Source of the DNA: Actinoplanes lobatus | GTDB lineage: Bacteria; Actinomycetota; Actinomycetes; Mycobacteriales; Micromonosporaceae | NCBI RefSeq assembly: GCF_014205215.1 | Contig: NZ_JACHNC010000001.1 | Span: 8,800,501 to 8,864,500 of the forward strand | Length of the DNA: 64,000 nucleotides | Direction: 5' to 3' | Notes under the pieces: model-generated | What the model was told of the DNA's origin: nothing | The model's database searches: none | The model's input: only the letters and a program-made list of their open reading frames with translations | Shown: positions 45,537 to 53,381 of the stretch, one piece after another | Layout of the letters: the number at the start of each line of letters is the position of its first letter | Position numbering within the stretch: position 1 is the first letter of the stretch | Position numbers and translations under genes: made by a program

Positions 45537-46202
45537 TCACTCGAGGCGGGTGAGCCAGTGGTGGTCGGGGAGAGTGGACCGCAGCACGTCGCGGATCCAG
45601 GTACGGCGCCGGCCGCTCAACAGCGGCAGGACCGCCTCGAAGTCCGCGTCGTCCTTCCGCCGTCTCAATCGGGCCTTGTAGGCAAGGACGATTTCCGGCA
45701 GAAGGTACCGGATGCCGTCGCCGGCGATCCACGTGACATTTTCGACCTCGTCGACGTGTTCGGGCAGAAGCTTGTTGGCCCACTTACCGTGGTCATCAGG
45801 GGTGAGGGGGATGTCAACGACCCAGGGAGATGTCGCGTTGGCTCGTAGCCACAACTGGCTGCCTGGTTCATCGACAGTGGCCCACCGGCCGCCCAACGGG
45901 TGAAGGACACCACCGACGTTGTTCCAGACGTGCCAGCGATCTTTCATGAACTCGACGAAGGCCGGCACGTCGCAGGCCAGGATAGACACGTCGGTGTCCT
46001 CGTGCTGTCGACGGTAACCGGTAGCGGCCTCGATCGCCCATCCCCCGACGACCCACCACGGGCGGTCGAAGCCCCGCATCTCCCGAGCGAACGCTTGAGG
46101 CTCCAGCGGTGCCCACGCGCCGTACAGCGCCAGGAAAGCATCCTCCTCGGCCTGCTCCTCCGGTGTTCGCTCGAGCGGCACGCGGCCCGGTTGAGTCTGC
46201 AT
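45537..46202 (-). CDS. Aminoglycoside-adenylyltransferase-like nucleotidyltransferase
   Basis: A 221-residue protein with the MNT-fold signature WWVVGGWAIEAATGYRRQHEDTDVSIL, i.e. G-G-W followed by H-x-D-x-D, where the two Asp bind Mg2+ and the nucleotide. SPWVVDIPLTPDD and RYLLPEIVLAYKARLRRRKDDADFEAVLP match the ANT(2'')-like family. Such enzymes transfer AMP to hydroxyls of aminoglycosides or lincosamides; others have unknown substrates. ATG at 46202 is two bases after the amine oxidase stop, so it belongs to the polyamine operon. Whether it modifies an antibiotic or a metabolite is not shown. Confidence 0.75.
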   Translation of the reverse strand: MQTQPGRVPLERTPEEQAEEDAFLALYGAWAPLEPQAFAREMRGFDRPWWVVGGWAIEAATGYRRQHEDTDVSILACDVPAFVEFMKDRWHVWNNVGGVLHPLGGRWATVDEPGSQLWLRANATSPWVVDIPLTPDDHGKWANKLLPEHVDEVENVTWIAGDGIRYLLPEIVLAYKARLRRRKDDADFEAVLPLLSGRRRTWIRDVLRSTLPDHHWLTRLE

Positions 46203-46204
46203 CT

Positions 46205-47566
46205 TTACGAGAGCAGCCGGGCCGCGACCGCCTCGCCCATGCGGATGGCCCCGTCGACGTGCTGGAAGCCGAGACCGGCGATGTCGCTGCTGGCGAAAGC
46301 CAGCGGCCCGACGTCCGACCGCAGATGCCGGCCGTAACGGGTCAGCGAACCGATGTCGAAACTGGTGCCGAACGCGCCGACCGTCCACTCGTCGGCCATC
46401 CACGGGCTCTCGTAGTAGTGCACCGGCGACAGCGCCTCCGGCCCGTAGTAGGTGGCCAGCGACTCCAGCACCTTCGCCCGGCGTTCCGCAGCGTCCAGCG
46501 CCAGCAGCCCGTCCGCCTTCACGTCCGAGACGAAACCGACGAGCGTCCCCCGGGTCTCACCCTCGACGTCCTCGTTGGTGTTGTCGTACGCCTCGTGGAC
46601 CAGCGCGTACGGGCTGAACGCCGTCCCCGACAACCCGAGTTCCCGCCAGAACGGCGTCGCATAGGTGATGTGCAACTTGATCACCAGGCCGAACGAGATG
46701 TGCTGGCGCATCTGGGCCTGCACCGGCGGCAGCGCCGGAACGTACTGCACCCGGCTGACCAGGGTCGGCGGCACCGCCATCACCACGTTGCGGCCACGGT
46801 AGCTGTCCTGCCCGGTGAACACGGTCGCACCGTCGGCGTCCCACTCCACCTTCGTGACCGCCTCACCGAGACGCACCGTCCCGGCCGGCAACCGGGAGGC
46901 GAGAGCCAGGGGCACCCGCTGCAATCCGCCGACCACCCGCCGGTCCAGGATGAAATCGGCGTCAACCAGGTGGCTGAATCCACCGGCCGACGCGGCCATC
47001 AGCACCGCCGACAGCGCCGAGAACGAGTGCGCCGGCTTGGTCAGCATGGCCGGCCCGATGTAGAGGCCGATGTTGTCACGCGCCTCGGCGTCGTCGGTCT
47101 GCTCAGCCAACCAGGCGGCGAACGAGATCCGGTCAAGGTAGTCGGCGTCCGGATGGTTCCACGGTTCGAGGGGATCCATCTCGGCGGCCAGCTTGTCGAG
47201 GATGACGGTGAGCCGGTCCATCTCGGTGGCGGTCCGCTCGGACACCGGGAACTTCTCGCCTTCGAAGGTGCACCGCACCCCGTCAAGCCCGATGTAGACC
47301 GACTCGCCTTCCCGATACCGGGAGTAGGTCTCCAGGCCCAGTTCGCCCAGCAGCGCCAGCAGACTGGTCTGGTCCGGCGACACCCACTGGCCGCCGACCT
47401 CGAGACGTACGCCGTCGAGCGTGTCGGTCAGCAGCCGGCCGCCGACGCGGTCGCGGGCCTCCAGCACGATCACACTGCGGCCGGCCGCGCGCAGCCGGTT
47501 GGCCGCGGTCAGCCCGGTGACGCCGGCGCCGACCACCACCACGTCGTAGTCGGGGTCGCTGGTCAC
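46205..47566 (-). CDS. Flavin monoamine oxidase, putrescine-oxidase-like
   Basis: A 453-residue enzyme in normal order. The Rossmann motif VVVVGAGVTGLTAANRL is at about 9-25, then VLEARDRVGGRL and LEVGGQWVSPDQT. The C-terminal segment has the expected WTVGAFGTSF...LRSDVGPLAFASSDIAGLGFQHVDGAIRMGEAVA. It would oxidise putrescine to 4-aminobutanal with release of H2O2 and NH3, given its place after agmatine deiminase and N-carbamoylputrescine amidase. GTG at 47566 has TGGAGG upstream and overlaps the preceding stop (GTGA). Compare the permuted oxidase at 38454. Confidence 0.9.
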   Translation of the reverse strand: MTSDPDYDVVVVGAGVTGLTAANRLRAAGRSVIVLEARDRVGGRLLTDTLDGVRLEVGGQWVSPDQTSLLALLGELGLETYSRYREGESVYIGLDGVRCTFEGEKFPVSERTATEMDRLTVILDKLAAEMDPLEPWNHPDADYLDRISFAAWLAEQTDDAEARDNIGLYIGPAMLTKPAHSFSALSAVLMAASAGGFSHLVDADFILDRRVVGGLQRVPLALASRLPAGTVRLGEAVTKVEWDADGATVFTGQDSYRGRNVVMAVPPTLVSRVQYVPALPPVQAQMRQHISFGLVIKLHITYATPFWRELGLSGTAFSPYALVHEAYDNTNEDVEGETRGTLVGFVSDVKADGLLALDAAERRAKVLESLATYYGPEALSPVHYYESPWMADEWTVGAFGTSFDIGSLTRYGRHLRSDVGPLAFASSDIAGLGFQHVDGAIRMGEAVAARLLS

Positions 47567-48564
47567 GAGAGTCCTCCAGGTATCGCCGGTTCCTGCTGGG
47601 TGATGCAGTGGATGCCACCGCCCCGCGCGAAGATCGCCCGGGCGTCGACCCCGATCACCCGGCGGCCGGGGTAGGCGGCGGCCAGGATGTCCAGTGCGGC
47701 GGCGTCCCGGGGATCGTCGAACGTGCAGGCGATCACACCGGCGTTGCACACTAGGTGATTCACGTACGAGTGATCAACTGGGCCACCGTCGTCCTCCAGA
47801 CCCTCCGGCGCGGGCAGGTCGACGATCGTCCAGTCGCCCGGGAACGCGCTTCTCAGAACAGACCCGAGCGCGTGGTCGGGGTGCCGCGGATCCGGCTGGA
47901 CGTGCAGCAACACCGTCCCCGGGGCGGTCATCGTAGCCACGATGTCGACGTGCCCACGGGTACCGAACTCGCCGTAGTCCCGGGTCAGGCCGCGCGGCAG
48001 CCACACCACCCTCTCGACACCGAGGGTGCGGCGCAACTCACCCTCCACCCGCTGCCGCGTCCACCCAGCGTTACGGCCCGGATCCAACTGCACCGTCTCG
48101 GTGACCAGAACTGTTCCCCGGCCGTCGACATGGATCCCGCCACCCTCGTTGACCATGTCCGAGCCGATGATCGTGGCGCCCGCCCACTCGGCGACCTGCC
48201 GGGCGATCCGCGCGTCCCGCTCCCACGTCGCCCAGCTCTGCTGCCCCCAGCCGTTGAACACCCAGTCCACGGCGCCCAGCCCGTCCGGGCCGACCACGAA
48301 CGTGGGGCCGAAGTCGCGCATCCACGCGTCGTCCAGCGGGGCCTCGAAATACTCGACGGCGCGACCCAGCCAGGTGCGCGCTTCCCGTACAGCCGACGGG
48401 TCGACGACCATGCGGACCGGCTCGAACTCGGCCACGGCCAGCGCCACCGACGCCCACGCCTGCCGCGCCTCGTCCGGGTCGTCGCCGAGGGTGTAACCCG
48501 ACGACGGCCACGCCATCCACGTACAGGTGTGCGGCTCGGTCTCGGCCGGCATCCGCCAGCTCAT
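47563..48564 (-). CDS. aguA: Agmatine deiminase
   Basis: A 333-residue member of the Porphyromonas-type peptidyl-arginine deiminase family. It starts with PAETEPHTCTWMAWPSS. The catalytic set includes DAWMRDFGPTFV, NEGGGIHVDGRGT, RGHVDIVA and the nucleophile Cys in GGGIHCITQQEP near the C-terminus. It hydrolyses agmatine to N-carbamoylputrescine and ammonia. The ATG overlaps the upstream amidase gene by four bases and its stop overlaps the oxidase start, so the three enzymes are translated as a chain. Confidence 0.94.
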   Translation of the reverse strand: MSWRMPAETEPHTCTWMAWPSSGYTLGDDPDEARQAWASVALAVAEFEPVRMVVDPSAVREARTWLGRAVEYFEAPLDDAWMRDFGPTFVVGPDGLGAVDWVFNGWGQQSWATWERDARIARQVAEWAGATIIGSDMVNEGGGIHVDGRGTVLVTETVQLDPGRNAGWTRQRVEGELRRTLGVERVVWLPRGLTRDYGEFGTRGHVDIVATMTAPGTVLLHVQPDPRHPDHALGSVLRSAFPGDWTIVDLPAPEGLEDDGGPVDHSYVNHLVCNAGVIACTFDDPRDAAALDILAAAYPGRRVIGVDARAIFARGGGIHCITQQEPAIPGGLS

Positions 48565-49475
48565 GCCAGACCCCGGTACGTGTCCGGCCGCCGCGTACGC
48601 AGGAACGGGAACAGCGTCAGCCAGTCCCGGCGCTGGTCCAGGTCCAGATCGGCCACCAGCACCGCCTCCCGGCCACGCGGCGCCTGGGCGAGGATCCGCC
48701 CGTACGGGTCGGCGATGAACGACGAACCGTAGAAGCTGATCCGCCCCTCGTCACCGGTGCGGTTCGGCACCACCATGAACAGCCCGTTCGCGATGGCGTT
48801 CCCGACGATCACCTGCTGCCACAGCGGCTGCGTGTCGAAATCCGGGTGGTCGGGCTCGGAACCGATCGCCGTCGGATAGGCCAGCAGGTCGGCGCCGCCC
48901 AGCGCGTACAGCCGGGCCACCTCCGGGAACCACTCGTCCCAGCAGGTCGGCATCCCGATCCCGGCGCCGAGGAACCGGTGCACCGGATAGGCGTCGCCGG
49001 CCGGGCCCGGGCGAAAATACTTGTCCTCCACATAGCCCTCGGTCACCGGAATATGCGTCTTACGGGTTCTCGCCACGATCGCGCCGGACGGATCCACCAG
49101 GATCGCCGTGTTGTAGCCGAGCCCGTCACCGAGATCGGCGTCCTCATAGAGCGACGCGTGCACGAAGATGCCGTGCCCGGTGGCCATGGCGGCCGCGAAC
49201 GCCGCGGTCGGCCCGGTCTCCAGATCCTCGGCCAGGTCGGCCGGCCGACCGGTGGGCTCCTCGAACGCCGGATACCGCGACAGCGTCAACTCCGGCAGGA
49301 ACACCACCCGTGCCCCGGATCCGGCCGCCGTCGCGATCCCGTCGGCGAGAACCCGCCGCAGCTCGGCGCCGTCCTCCCGCCACCGGTGCTGAACCAGGCC
49401 GACCCGCAACGGCGGCCGGACCGGCTCGTCGACACGAGCGGGAGAATCGAACACGGCGGACCGGATCAGTTCCAT
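48561..49475 (-). CDS. aguB: N-carbamoylputrescine amidase (nitrilase superfamily)
   Basis: A 304-residue C-N hydrolase. The E-K-C triad is visible: Glu in VVFLPELTLSRYP, Lys in ARTRKTHIPVTEGYVED and Cys in GMPTCWDEWFPEVARLYALGGAD. The second glutamate region is typical of the AguB branch. It hydrolyses N-carbamoylputrescine to putrescine, CO2 and ammonia. It is first gene of the leftward operon, facing the TetR repressor; an inverted repeat lies in the 77-bp gap. The product feeds the amine oxidase two genes down. Confidence 0.9.
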   Translation of the reverse strand: MELIRSAVFDSPARVDEPVRPPLRVGLVQHRWREDGAELRRVLADGIATAAGSGARVVFLPELTLSRYPAFEEPTGRPADLAEDLETGPTAAFAAAMATGHGIFVHASLYEDADLGDGLGYNTAILVDPSGAIVARTRKTHIPVTEGYVEDKYFRPGPAGDAYPVHRFLGAGIGMPTCWDEWFPEVARLYALGGADLLAYPTAIGSEPDHPDFDTQPLWQQVIVGNAIANGLFMVVPNRTGDEGRISFYGSSFIADPYGRILAQAPRGREAVLVADLDLDQRRDWLTLFPFLRTRRPDTYRGLA

Positions 49476-49492
49476 GGATCACCCAGACCATT

Positions 49493-49509
49493 AACGAACG
49501 GCATTCGTT
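49493..49509. promoter_or_regulatory. TetR-type operator between aguB and tetR
   Basis: AACGAA-CGGCA-TTCGTT is a perfect six-base dyad with a five-base spacer. It lies 18 bp from the aguB start and directly precedes a TACTAT that could be the -10 of tetR. A repressor here would control both directions. Confidence 0.65.
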
Positions 49510-49552
49510 TTACTATGGTGGCCACCCTCACCACCACGCAAGGGGGTTCCCG

Positions 49553-50245
49553 TTGCCACGCCCCGCCACGCCGAAACTGTCCGTCGACAAGATCGCCCGG
49601 GCCGCCCTCGCCCTCGTCGACACCCGCGGCGAATTCACCCTCGGCGAGGTGGCCGCCGCCCTCTCCGTCCGCCCGTCCTCGCTCTACAACCACATCGCCG
49701 GCAAAACCGACATCATCGAGGCGATGCGCGCCCTCATCTTCGCCGAAACGCCACCCGCACCCACCCTGCCGACCTGGCACGAAACCCTGCGCGCCCTGCT
49801 GCGCCGCTACCGCGAGGCCTTCGCCCGCCACCCCCGCCTCATCCCCATGCTCACGGCGCACACCGTCTCCTCCCCCGACGTCGTCCACATGTACGACGAC
49901 ATCGCCACCGTCCTGCACACCGCCGGAATCCCGCCAACCCAGCTCCTCGACGTGATCACCGTCCTGGACAGCTTCGTCATCGGCTCCGCCCTCGACATCG
50001 CCGCACCCGACCAGGTCTGGGACCCCAACCAGGCACGCAACCCGATTCTGGTCACCGCCATCGAAGCCGCCGGCCAGGGCCGCCCACGAGCCGACCGCGC
50101 CTTCGAACTCGGCCTCGACCTCATCCTCAGCGCCGTCGCCGCGATCCCTCCACAATCAACCCCCTCACCGGTACGGGCCAAGACCAGTCCCGCCCCACCG
50201 GCGACCGTCTGCCGGGCCGAGCCTTTGCCGCCCGCGCCGGGCTGA
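49553..50245 (+). CDS. TetR family transcriptional regulator of the polyamine operon
   Basis: A 230-residue repressor. The helix-turn-helix is in GEFTLGEVAAALSVRPSSLYNHIAGKTDIIEAMRALIF (about residues 24-61), followed by a helical effector domain with VHMYDDIATVLHTAGIPPTQ. The start is a TTG at 49553 with AAGGGGG upstream. The last roughly 25 residues (from about SPVRAKTS) are encoded by a dispersed repeat, so the original stop was probably nearer 50170. It is divergent from the agmatine operon and probably binds the dyad between them with agmatine or putrescine as inducer. Confidence 0.85.
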   Translation: MPRPATPKLSVDKIARAALALVDTRGEFTLGEVAAALSVRPSSLYNHIAGKTDIIEAMRALIFAETPPAPTLPTWHETLRALLRRYREAFARHPRLIPMLTAHTVSSPDVVHMYDDIATVLHTAGIPPTQLLDVITVLDSFVIGSALDIAAPDQVWDPNQARNPILVTAIEAAGQGRPRADRAFELGLDLILSAVAAIPPQSTPSPVRAKTSPAPPATVCRAEPLPPAPG

Positions 50246-50246
50246 G
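50168..50246 (+). repeat. Dispersed gene-end repeat, copy 3
   Basis: Begins CCGGTACGGG and ends GCGCCGGGCTGAG, with CGACCGTCTGCC inside. It lies within the 3' part of the tetR frame and supplies its C-terminal residues. It is shorter than the other copies. Confidence 0.6.
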
Positions 50247-50254
50247 CTGCCCAC

Positions 50255-51517
50255 TCACCCTCCGGAGGCACGCCGGTAAAGCAGGTAGGGGCGACGGCGC
50301 TTCTCGAACGCAGTGGTCTCCGACTGCCAGGCCCCGACCACGTCGGCAACCGTCGCACCGGCGTCGAGCATGGTCCGCAACCGGGAACCACCGGCCAGCA
50401 GATCCACGAAGAACGGCCGCGCACCACCGTCGTTGCGCCACGCGAACCCCGGATACCTCCGGGCCTCGTACAGCATCGCCACCGCCGTACGAATCGGGTC
50501 GAACACCGCCGGATCGCTGACCCGCACCTCGACGCCCGCACACAACTGCTTCTCGAACTTCCCCACCCGCGGCTCGAAATACGCCTCCCGGAACTCGGCG
50601 CCCGGCAGATCGTGCGCCGCCAGCCGGTCCCGCCACCGAAAGTCCAGCCCCGGGGCGCCGGCCAGCTCGAACGGCCGAGTCGTCCCCCGCCCCTCGGACA
50701 GCGACGTCACCCCCTCGAACAGGCACGTCCCCGGGTAGACCAGAGCCGTCTCCGGCGTCGGCATGTTCGGGCTCGGCATCACCCACGGCACATCGGTGTC
50801 CCTGGCGAAAAGACCACCGTGCCAGCCCTCGCACGCCACCACCTCCAGACGCACCCGCGGCAGCCACTCCCCCTGGAAGAACCGGGCCAGCTCCCCCACC
50901 GTCATCCCGTGCCGCAGCACGATCTCCTTGCGCCCGACACCCGACGCGAACGCCGGATCCAGCACCGGGCCGGAAACCCGCCCACCGATCGGATTCGGCC
51001 GGTCCAGCACCACATACCGCAGCCCACCCGCGGCGGCGCCGGCCATCGACTCGTACAGCGTCCAGATGTAGGTGTAGAACCGCGCGCCGACATCCTGCAT
51101 GTCGAACACCACGGTCCGGACCCCCGCGTCGGCGAACAGCCGCGCCCAGTCCTCCGGGGTGGCCAGATAGCCGTCGAACACCGGCAGACCTGTCCGCGCA
51201 TCGGTCGACCGGGCCGCCCCACCACCCGCCGGCGCCGCCCCGCGAAACCCGTGCTCCGGCCCGAAGATCCCACCGATCCGCACCCCGGCCGCATGCATCC
51301 GGTCGACGAGATGCCGATACTCACGGTCCACCGCGGTCAGATTCGACACCACCCCGACGGTCTCGCCACGGAGCCTCGCCCACTCCTCCGCGGCCAGAAG
51401 ATCCATTCCGGTACGCACCCGCACCGCCCGTTTCCCGCCGGCCGCCGCCCCCGCCGGTGCACCGGCCGAACCCAGCACCGCCGCCCCGGCCGCCGCCAGC
51501 ATGCCCCGTCGCCTCAC
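50255..51517 (-). CDS. DUF1343 protein, exo-beta-N-acetylmuramidase NamZ-like
   Basis: 420 residues with a signal-like N-terminus (MRRRGMLAAAGAAVLGSAGAPAGA), so probably exported. The family motifs are VGVVSNLTAVD, IFGPEHGFRGAA, VVFDMQDVGARFYTYIWTL and VMPSPNMPTPETALVYPGTCLFEG, in NamZ order. NamZ enzymes remove terminal MurNAc from peptidoglycan fragments during cell-wall recycling. GTG at 51517 is the start. No MurNAc transport or kinase genes are next to it. It converges on tetR. Confidence 0.88.
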   Translation of the reverse strand: MRRRGMLAAAGAAVLGSAGAPAGAAAGGKRAVRVRTGMDLLAAEEWARLRGETVGVVSNLTAVDREYRHLVDRMHAAGVRIGGIFGPEHGFRGAAPAGGGAARSTDARTGLPVFDGYLATPEDWARLFADAGVRTVVFDMQDVGARFYTYIWTLYESMAGAAAGGLRYVVLDRPNPIGGRVSGPVLDPAFASGVGRKEIVLRHGMTVGELARFFQGEWLPRVRLEVVACEGWHGGLFARDTDVPWVMPSPNMPTPETALVYPGTCLFEGVTSLSEGRGTTRPFELAGAPGLDFRWRDRLAAHDLPGAEFREAYFEPRVGKFEKQLCAGVEVRVSDPAVFDPIRTAVAMLYEARRYPGFAWRNDGGARPFFVDLLAGGSRLRTMLDAGATVADVVGAWQSETTAFEKRRRPYLLYRRASGG

Positions 51518-52072
51518 CTAAAACCCCCGAAAACGGATGAACAATCCCGATTGAGGCTAAAGGCCGTGGACGCCGCTCACCGGCATATGCCGAGGTAAAC
51601 CTCCAGGTCATGGAGCAGCCGAACCGGGTCACCATCAGCGACGCCGACGAAAACCGGCTCACCCGCCGGAGTCCGGCCGAGCCGCCACACCGCCTCGGCC
51701 GAACCCCGATCGGCACGGCCCGCCAGGTGCAAACTCCATGACCGGCGAGCGGTCCAGCGGTCACTGTCCCCCGGAACCTGCCTGCCGCATGCACTGGCCG
51801 AAGGCTCCGATCGCTGACGCCCGTGTCGCGGCCGGCACACGGCCTAGGCCATCCTAGGAGGCTAGTTCAAAGCTGGCTTCGCGATGAAAGCCCTCATCGG
51901 CCGGCCACCCGCTCGGCACCCAGCCATGAGCAGCACCCATCCGTCCGTTCGAGACCGTCCGGAAATCTCCGGCTGACCGTCAGCGCCGCCCCAAGCACTT
52001 TGAAACAGCTCCCACGGCCGGCCGGACAAGATCATCCACCGCTCGGCCGCCTGGAAACGGACGCGCCTGCGC
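51518..52072. other. Intergenic stretch with one possible gene fragment
   Basis: 555 bp. A minus-strand fragment at 51577-51840 reads like protein, described separately. The rest has short palindromes (GGCCTAGGCC at 51841-51850, CCTAGG again at 51853-51858) and no other convincing frame. Confidence 0.5.
51577..51840 (-). CDS. Possible gene fragment of unknown family
   Basis: The last about 50 residues look like genuine protein: SWSLHLAGRADRGSAEAVW, then GEPVFVGVADGDPVRLLHDLEVYLGI. The first 30 residues are Arg/Ser-rich and poor. The only early in-frame start is the GTG at 51840 and no ribosome site is seen. It could be the 3' end of a lost gene or a small protein with a mis-set start. No family was recognised. 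Confidence 0.3.
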   Translation of the reverse strand: MCRPRHGRQRSEPSASACGRQVPGDSDRWTARRSWSLHLAGRADRGSAEAVWRLGRTPAGEPVFVGVADGDPVRLLHDLEVYLGICR

Positions 52073-53332
52073 TCAGCTGTGCACCGACGGCGCGACGCCG
52101 GGCGGAGCGGCAGGCAGGGCGGCGGGCGGAGCGGCAGGCGCGATGGCTGGAGGGGTGACGGGTGCGAGAGCTGGAGGGGTGACGGGTGCGAGAGCTGGAG
52201 GGGTGACGGGTGCGAGAGCTGGAGGGGTGACGGGTGCGAGAGCCTGCGCGGCCGCCGCCCTGGCTGGAAAGTCGCTGGCCACCGACGGTGTGGACCTGAC
52301 CTTCACCGCGGCGGCGGGCGGGGCGGGACGTAGTTGCAGTGCGGCGGCCGAGGAGAGGACCAGGAGGCCGCCGAGCAGTTGGAGGGCCGTGAGGGACTCG
52401 CCGAGGGTGAGGGCGGCGAGGGCCGTCGTGACGACCGGCTCGAATGTGGACAGGATCGCGGCGGTGGACGGGCCGGTGCGGCGCAGGCCGGCGAAGAACG
52501 TCAGCATGGCCAGGATCGTGGAGACCACCACGATGCACGCCAGCCAGAACCAGCCCGCCGAGGTGAAGGCCAGGTCCACGCCGCCGGTGGCCAGCGACTT
52601 CCCGGCCAGGGCGGCGGCCGCGCCGGTCATCACCAGGGCGGACAGCGGTAGCGGGGGCAGGGCGTGCACGACCCGGTCGGACACCAGGATGTAGACGGTG
52701 TAGGTGAGCGCCGACCCGAACGCCAGCACCGCGCCGAGCGGGCGGAACGCCACACCGCCGGTGCCGAGCAGGACGAGCAGGGTGCCGCCGGAGGCGGCGA
52801 GCAGCGCCAGGACGCGGCCGGGAGTGAGGCGGTCCCGGCCGAGCAGGACGGCCACGACCGTCACCAGCAGCGGGTACGTGTAGAAGATCAGCGACAGCAG
52901 CGAGGCGTCCATCACCCGCAGCGCCTCGAAGTAGAGGGTCGCCTGTGTGGCGTACCCGATGGCGCCCAGGGCGAGCGCGGTGAGCAGGACCCGGACGCCC
53001 GGCCGGGGACCCGGGCGCGGCGTGGTGCGGCCGAGCGCGGTGAGCGGGACCCGAACACCCGGCCGGGGACCCGGGCGCGGCGTGGTGCGGCCGAGCGCGC
53101 TGAGCGGGACCCGGACGCGCTGCGCGGCACGGGCGGTGAGCAGGACCCGGAGGGGCGGCGCGGCAAGGGCGGTGAGCAGGACGGCGGCGAGGCTGAATCG
53201 CACGAGCAGCAGCGCGGACGGTGAGACGCCGGCCTGGTAGGCGAACTTGCCGAAGATCGCCATCGCGCCGAAGCAGGCGGCCGAGAGGAGGCAGAGCAGT
53301 GGTCCCATGCTTTCGAGCATCGGTGCCCACAT
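52073..53332 (-). CDS. EamA/DMT family transporter with internal repeat expansions
   Basis: 419 residues. Ten membrane helices in two EamA halves are readable, from MGPLLCLLSAACFGAMAIFGKFAYQAG to LLGGLLVLSSAAALQL. Two insertions are unusual. A 60-bp tandem duplication between helices 2 and 3 gives two 20-residue units (GRTTPRPGPRPGVR within). The tail contains four to five APVTPPAL repeats. Part of the tail is an inverted copy of an internal segment. The substrate is unknown, perhaps amino acids or nucleosides. ATG at 53332, 53320 and 53308 are all possible; 53308 best matches the family. It is divergent from a LysR gene that probably controls it. Confidence 0.85.
   Translation of the reverse strand: MWAPMLESMGPLLCLLSAACFGAMAIFGKFAYQAGVSPSALLLVRFSLAAVLLTALAAPPLRVLLTARAAQRVRVPLSALGRTTPRPGPRPGVRVPLTALGRTTPRPGPRPGVRVLLTALALGAIGYATQATLYFEALRVMDASLLSLIFYTYPLLVTVVAVLLGRDRLTPGRVLALLAASGGTLLVLLGTGGVAFRPLGAVLAFGSALTYTVYILVSDRVVHALPPLPLSALVMTGAAAALAGKSLATGGVDLAFTSAGWFWLACIVVVSTILAMLTFFAGLRRTGPSTAAILSTFEPVVTTALAALTLGESLTALQLLGGLLVLSSAAALQLRPAPPAAAVKVRSTPSVASDFPARAAAAQALAPVTPPALAPVTPPALAPVTPPALAPVTPPAIAPAAPPAALPAAPPGVAPSVHS
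52147..52242. repeat. Four identical 24-bp tandem units in the transporter tail
   Basis: Units at 52147, 52171, 52195 and 52219 each begin CTGGAGGGGTGACGG. On the minus strand they encode APVTPPAL repeats. Their identity suggests recent expansion. Confidence 0.95.
52246..52623. repeat. Inverted duplication inside the transporter gene
   Basis: The segment 52246-52317 is the reverse complement of 52554-52623 with about six mismatches over 70 bases, with about 236 bp between. The right arm encodes conserved transporter sequence (ALAGKSLATGGVDLAFTSA) and the left arm encodes part of the odd tail. Confidence 0.9.
52973..53092. repeat. 60-bp tandem duplication inside the transporter gene
   Basis: Units 52973-53032 and 53033-53092 differ at a few bases. 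On the minus strand they encode a 20-residue repeat that includes GRTTPRPGPRPGVR, inserted between helices. Confidence 0.9.
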
Positions 53333-53381
53333 CGTGAAGGTCCAGTGATGATTTCTGGAGCTGATTGATTAGAGTTCGTGC

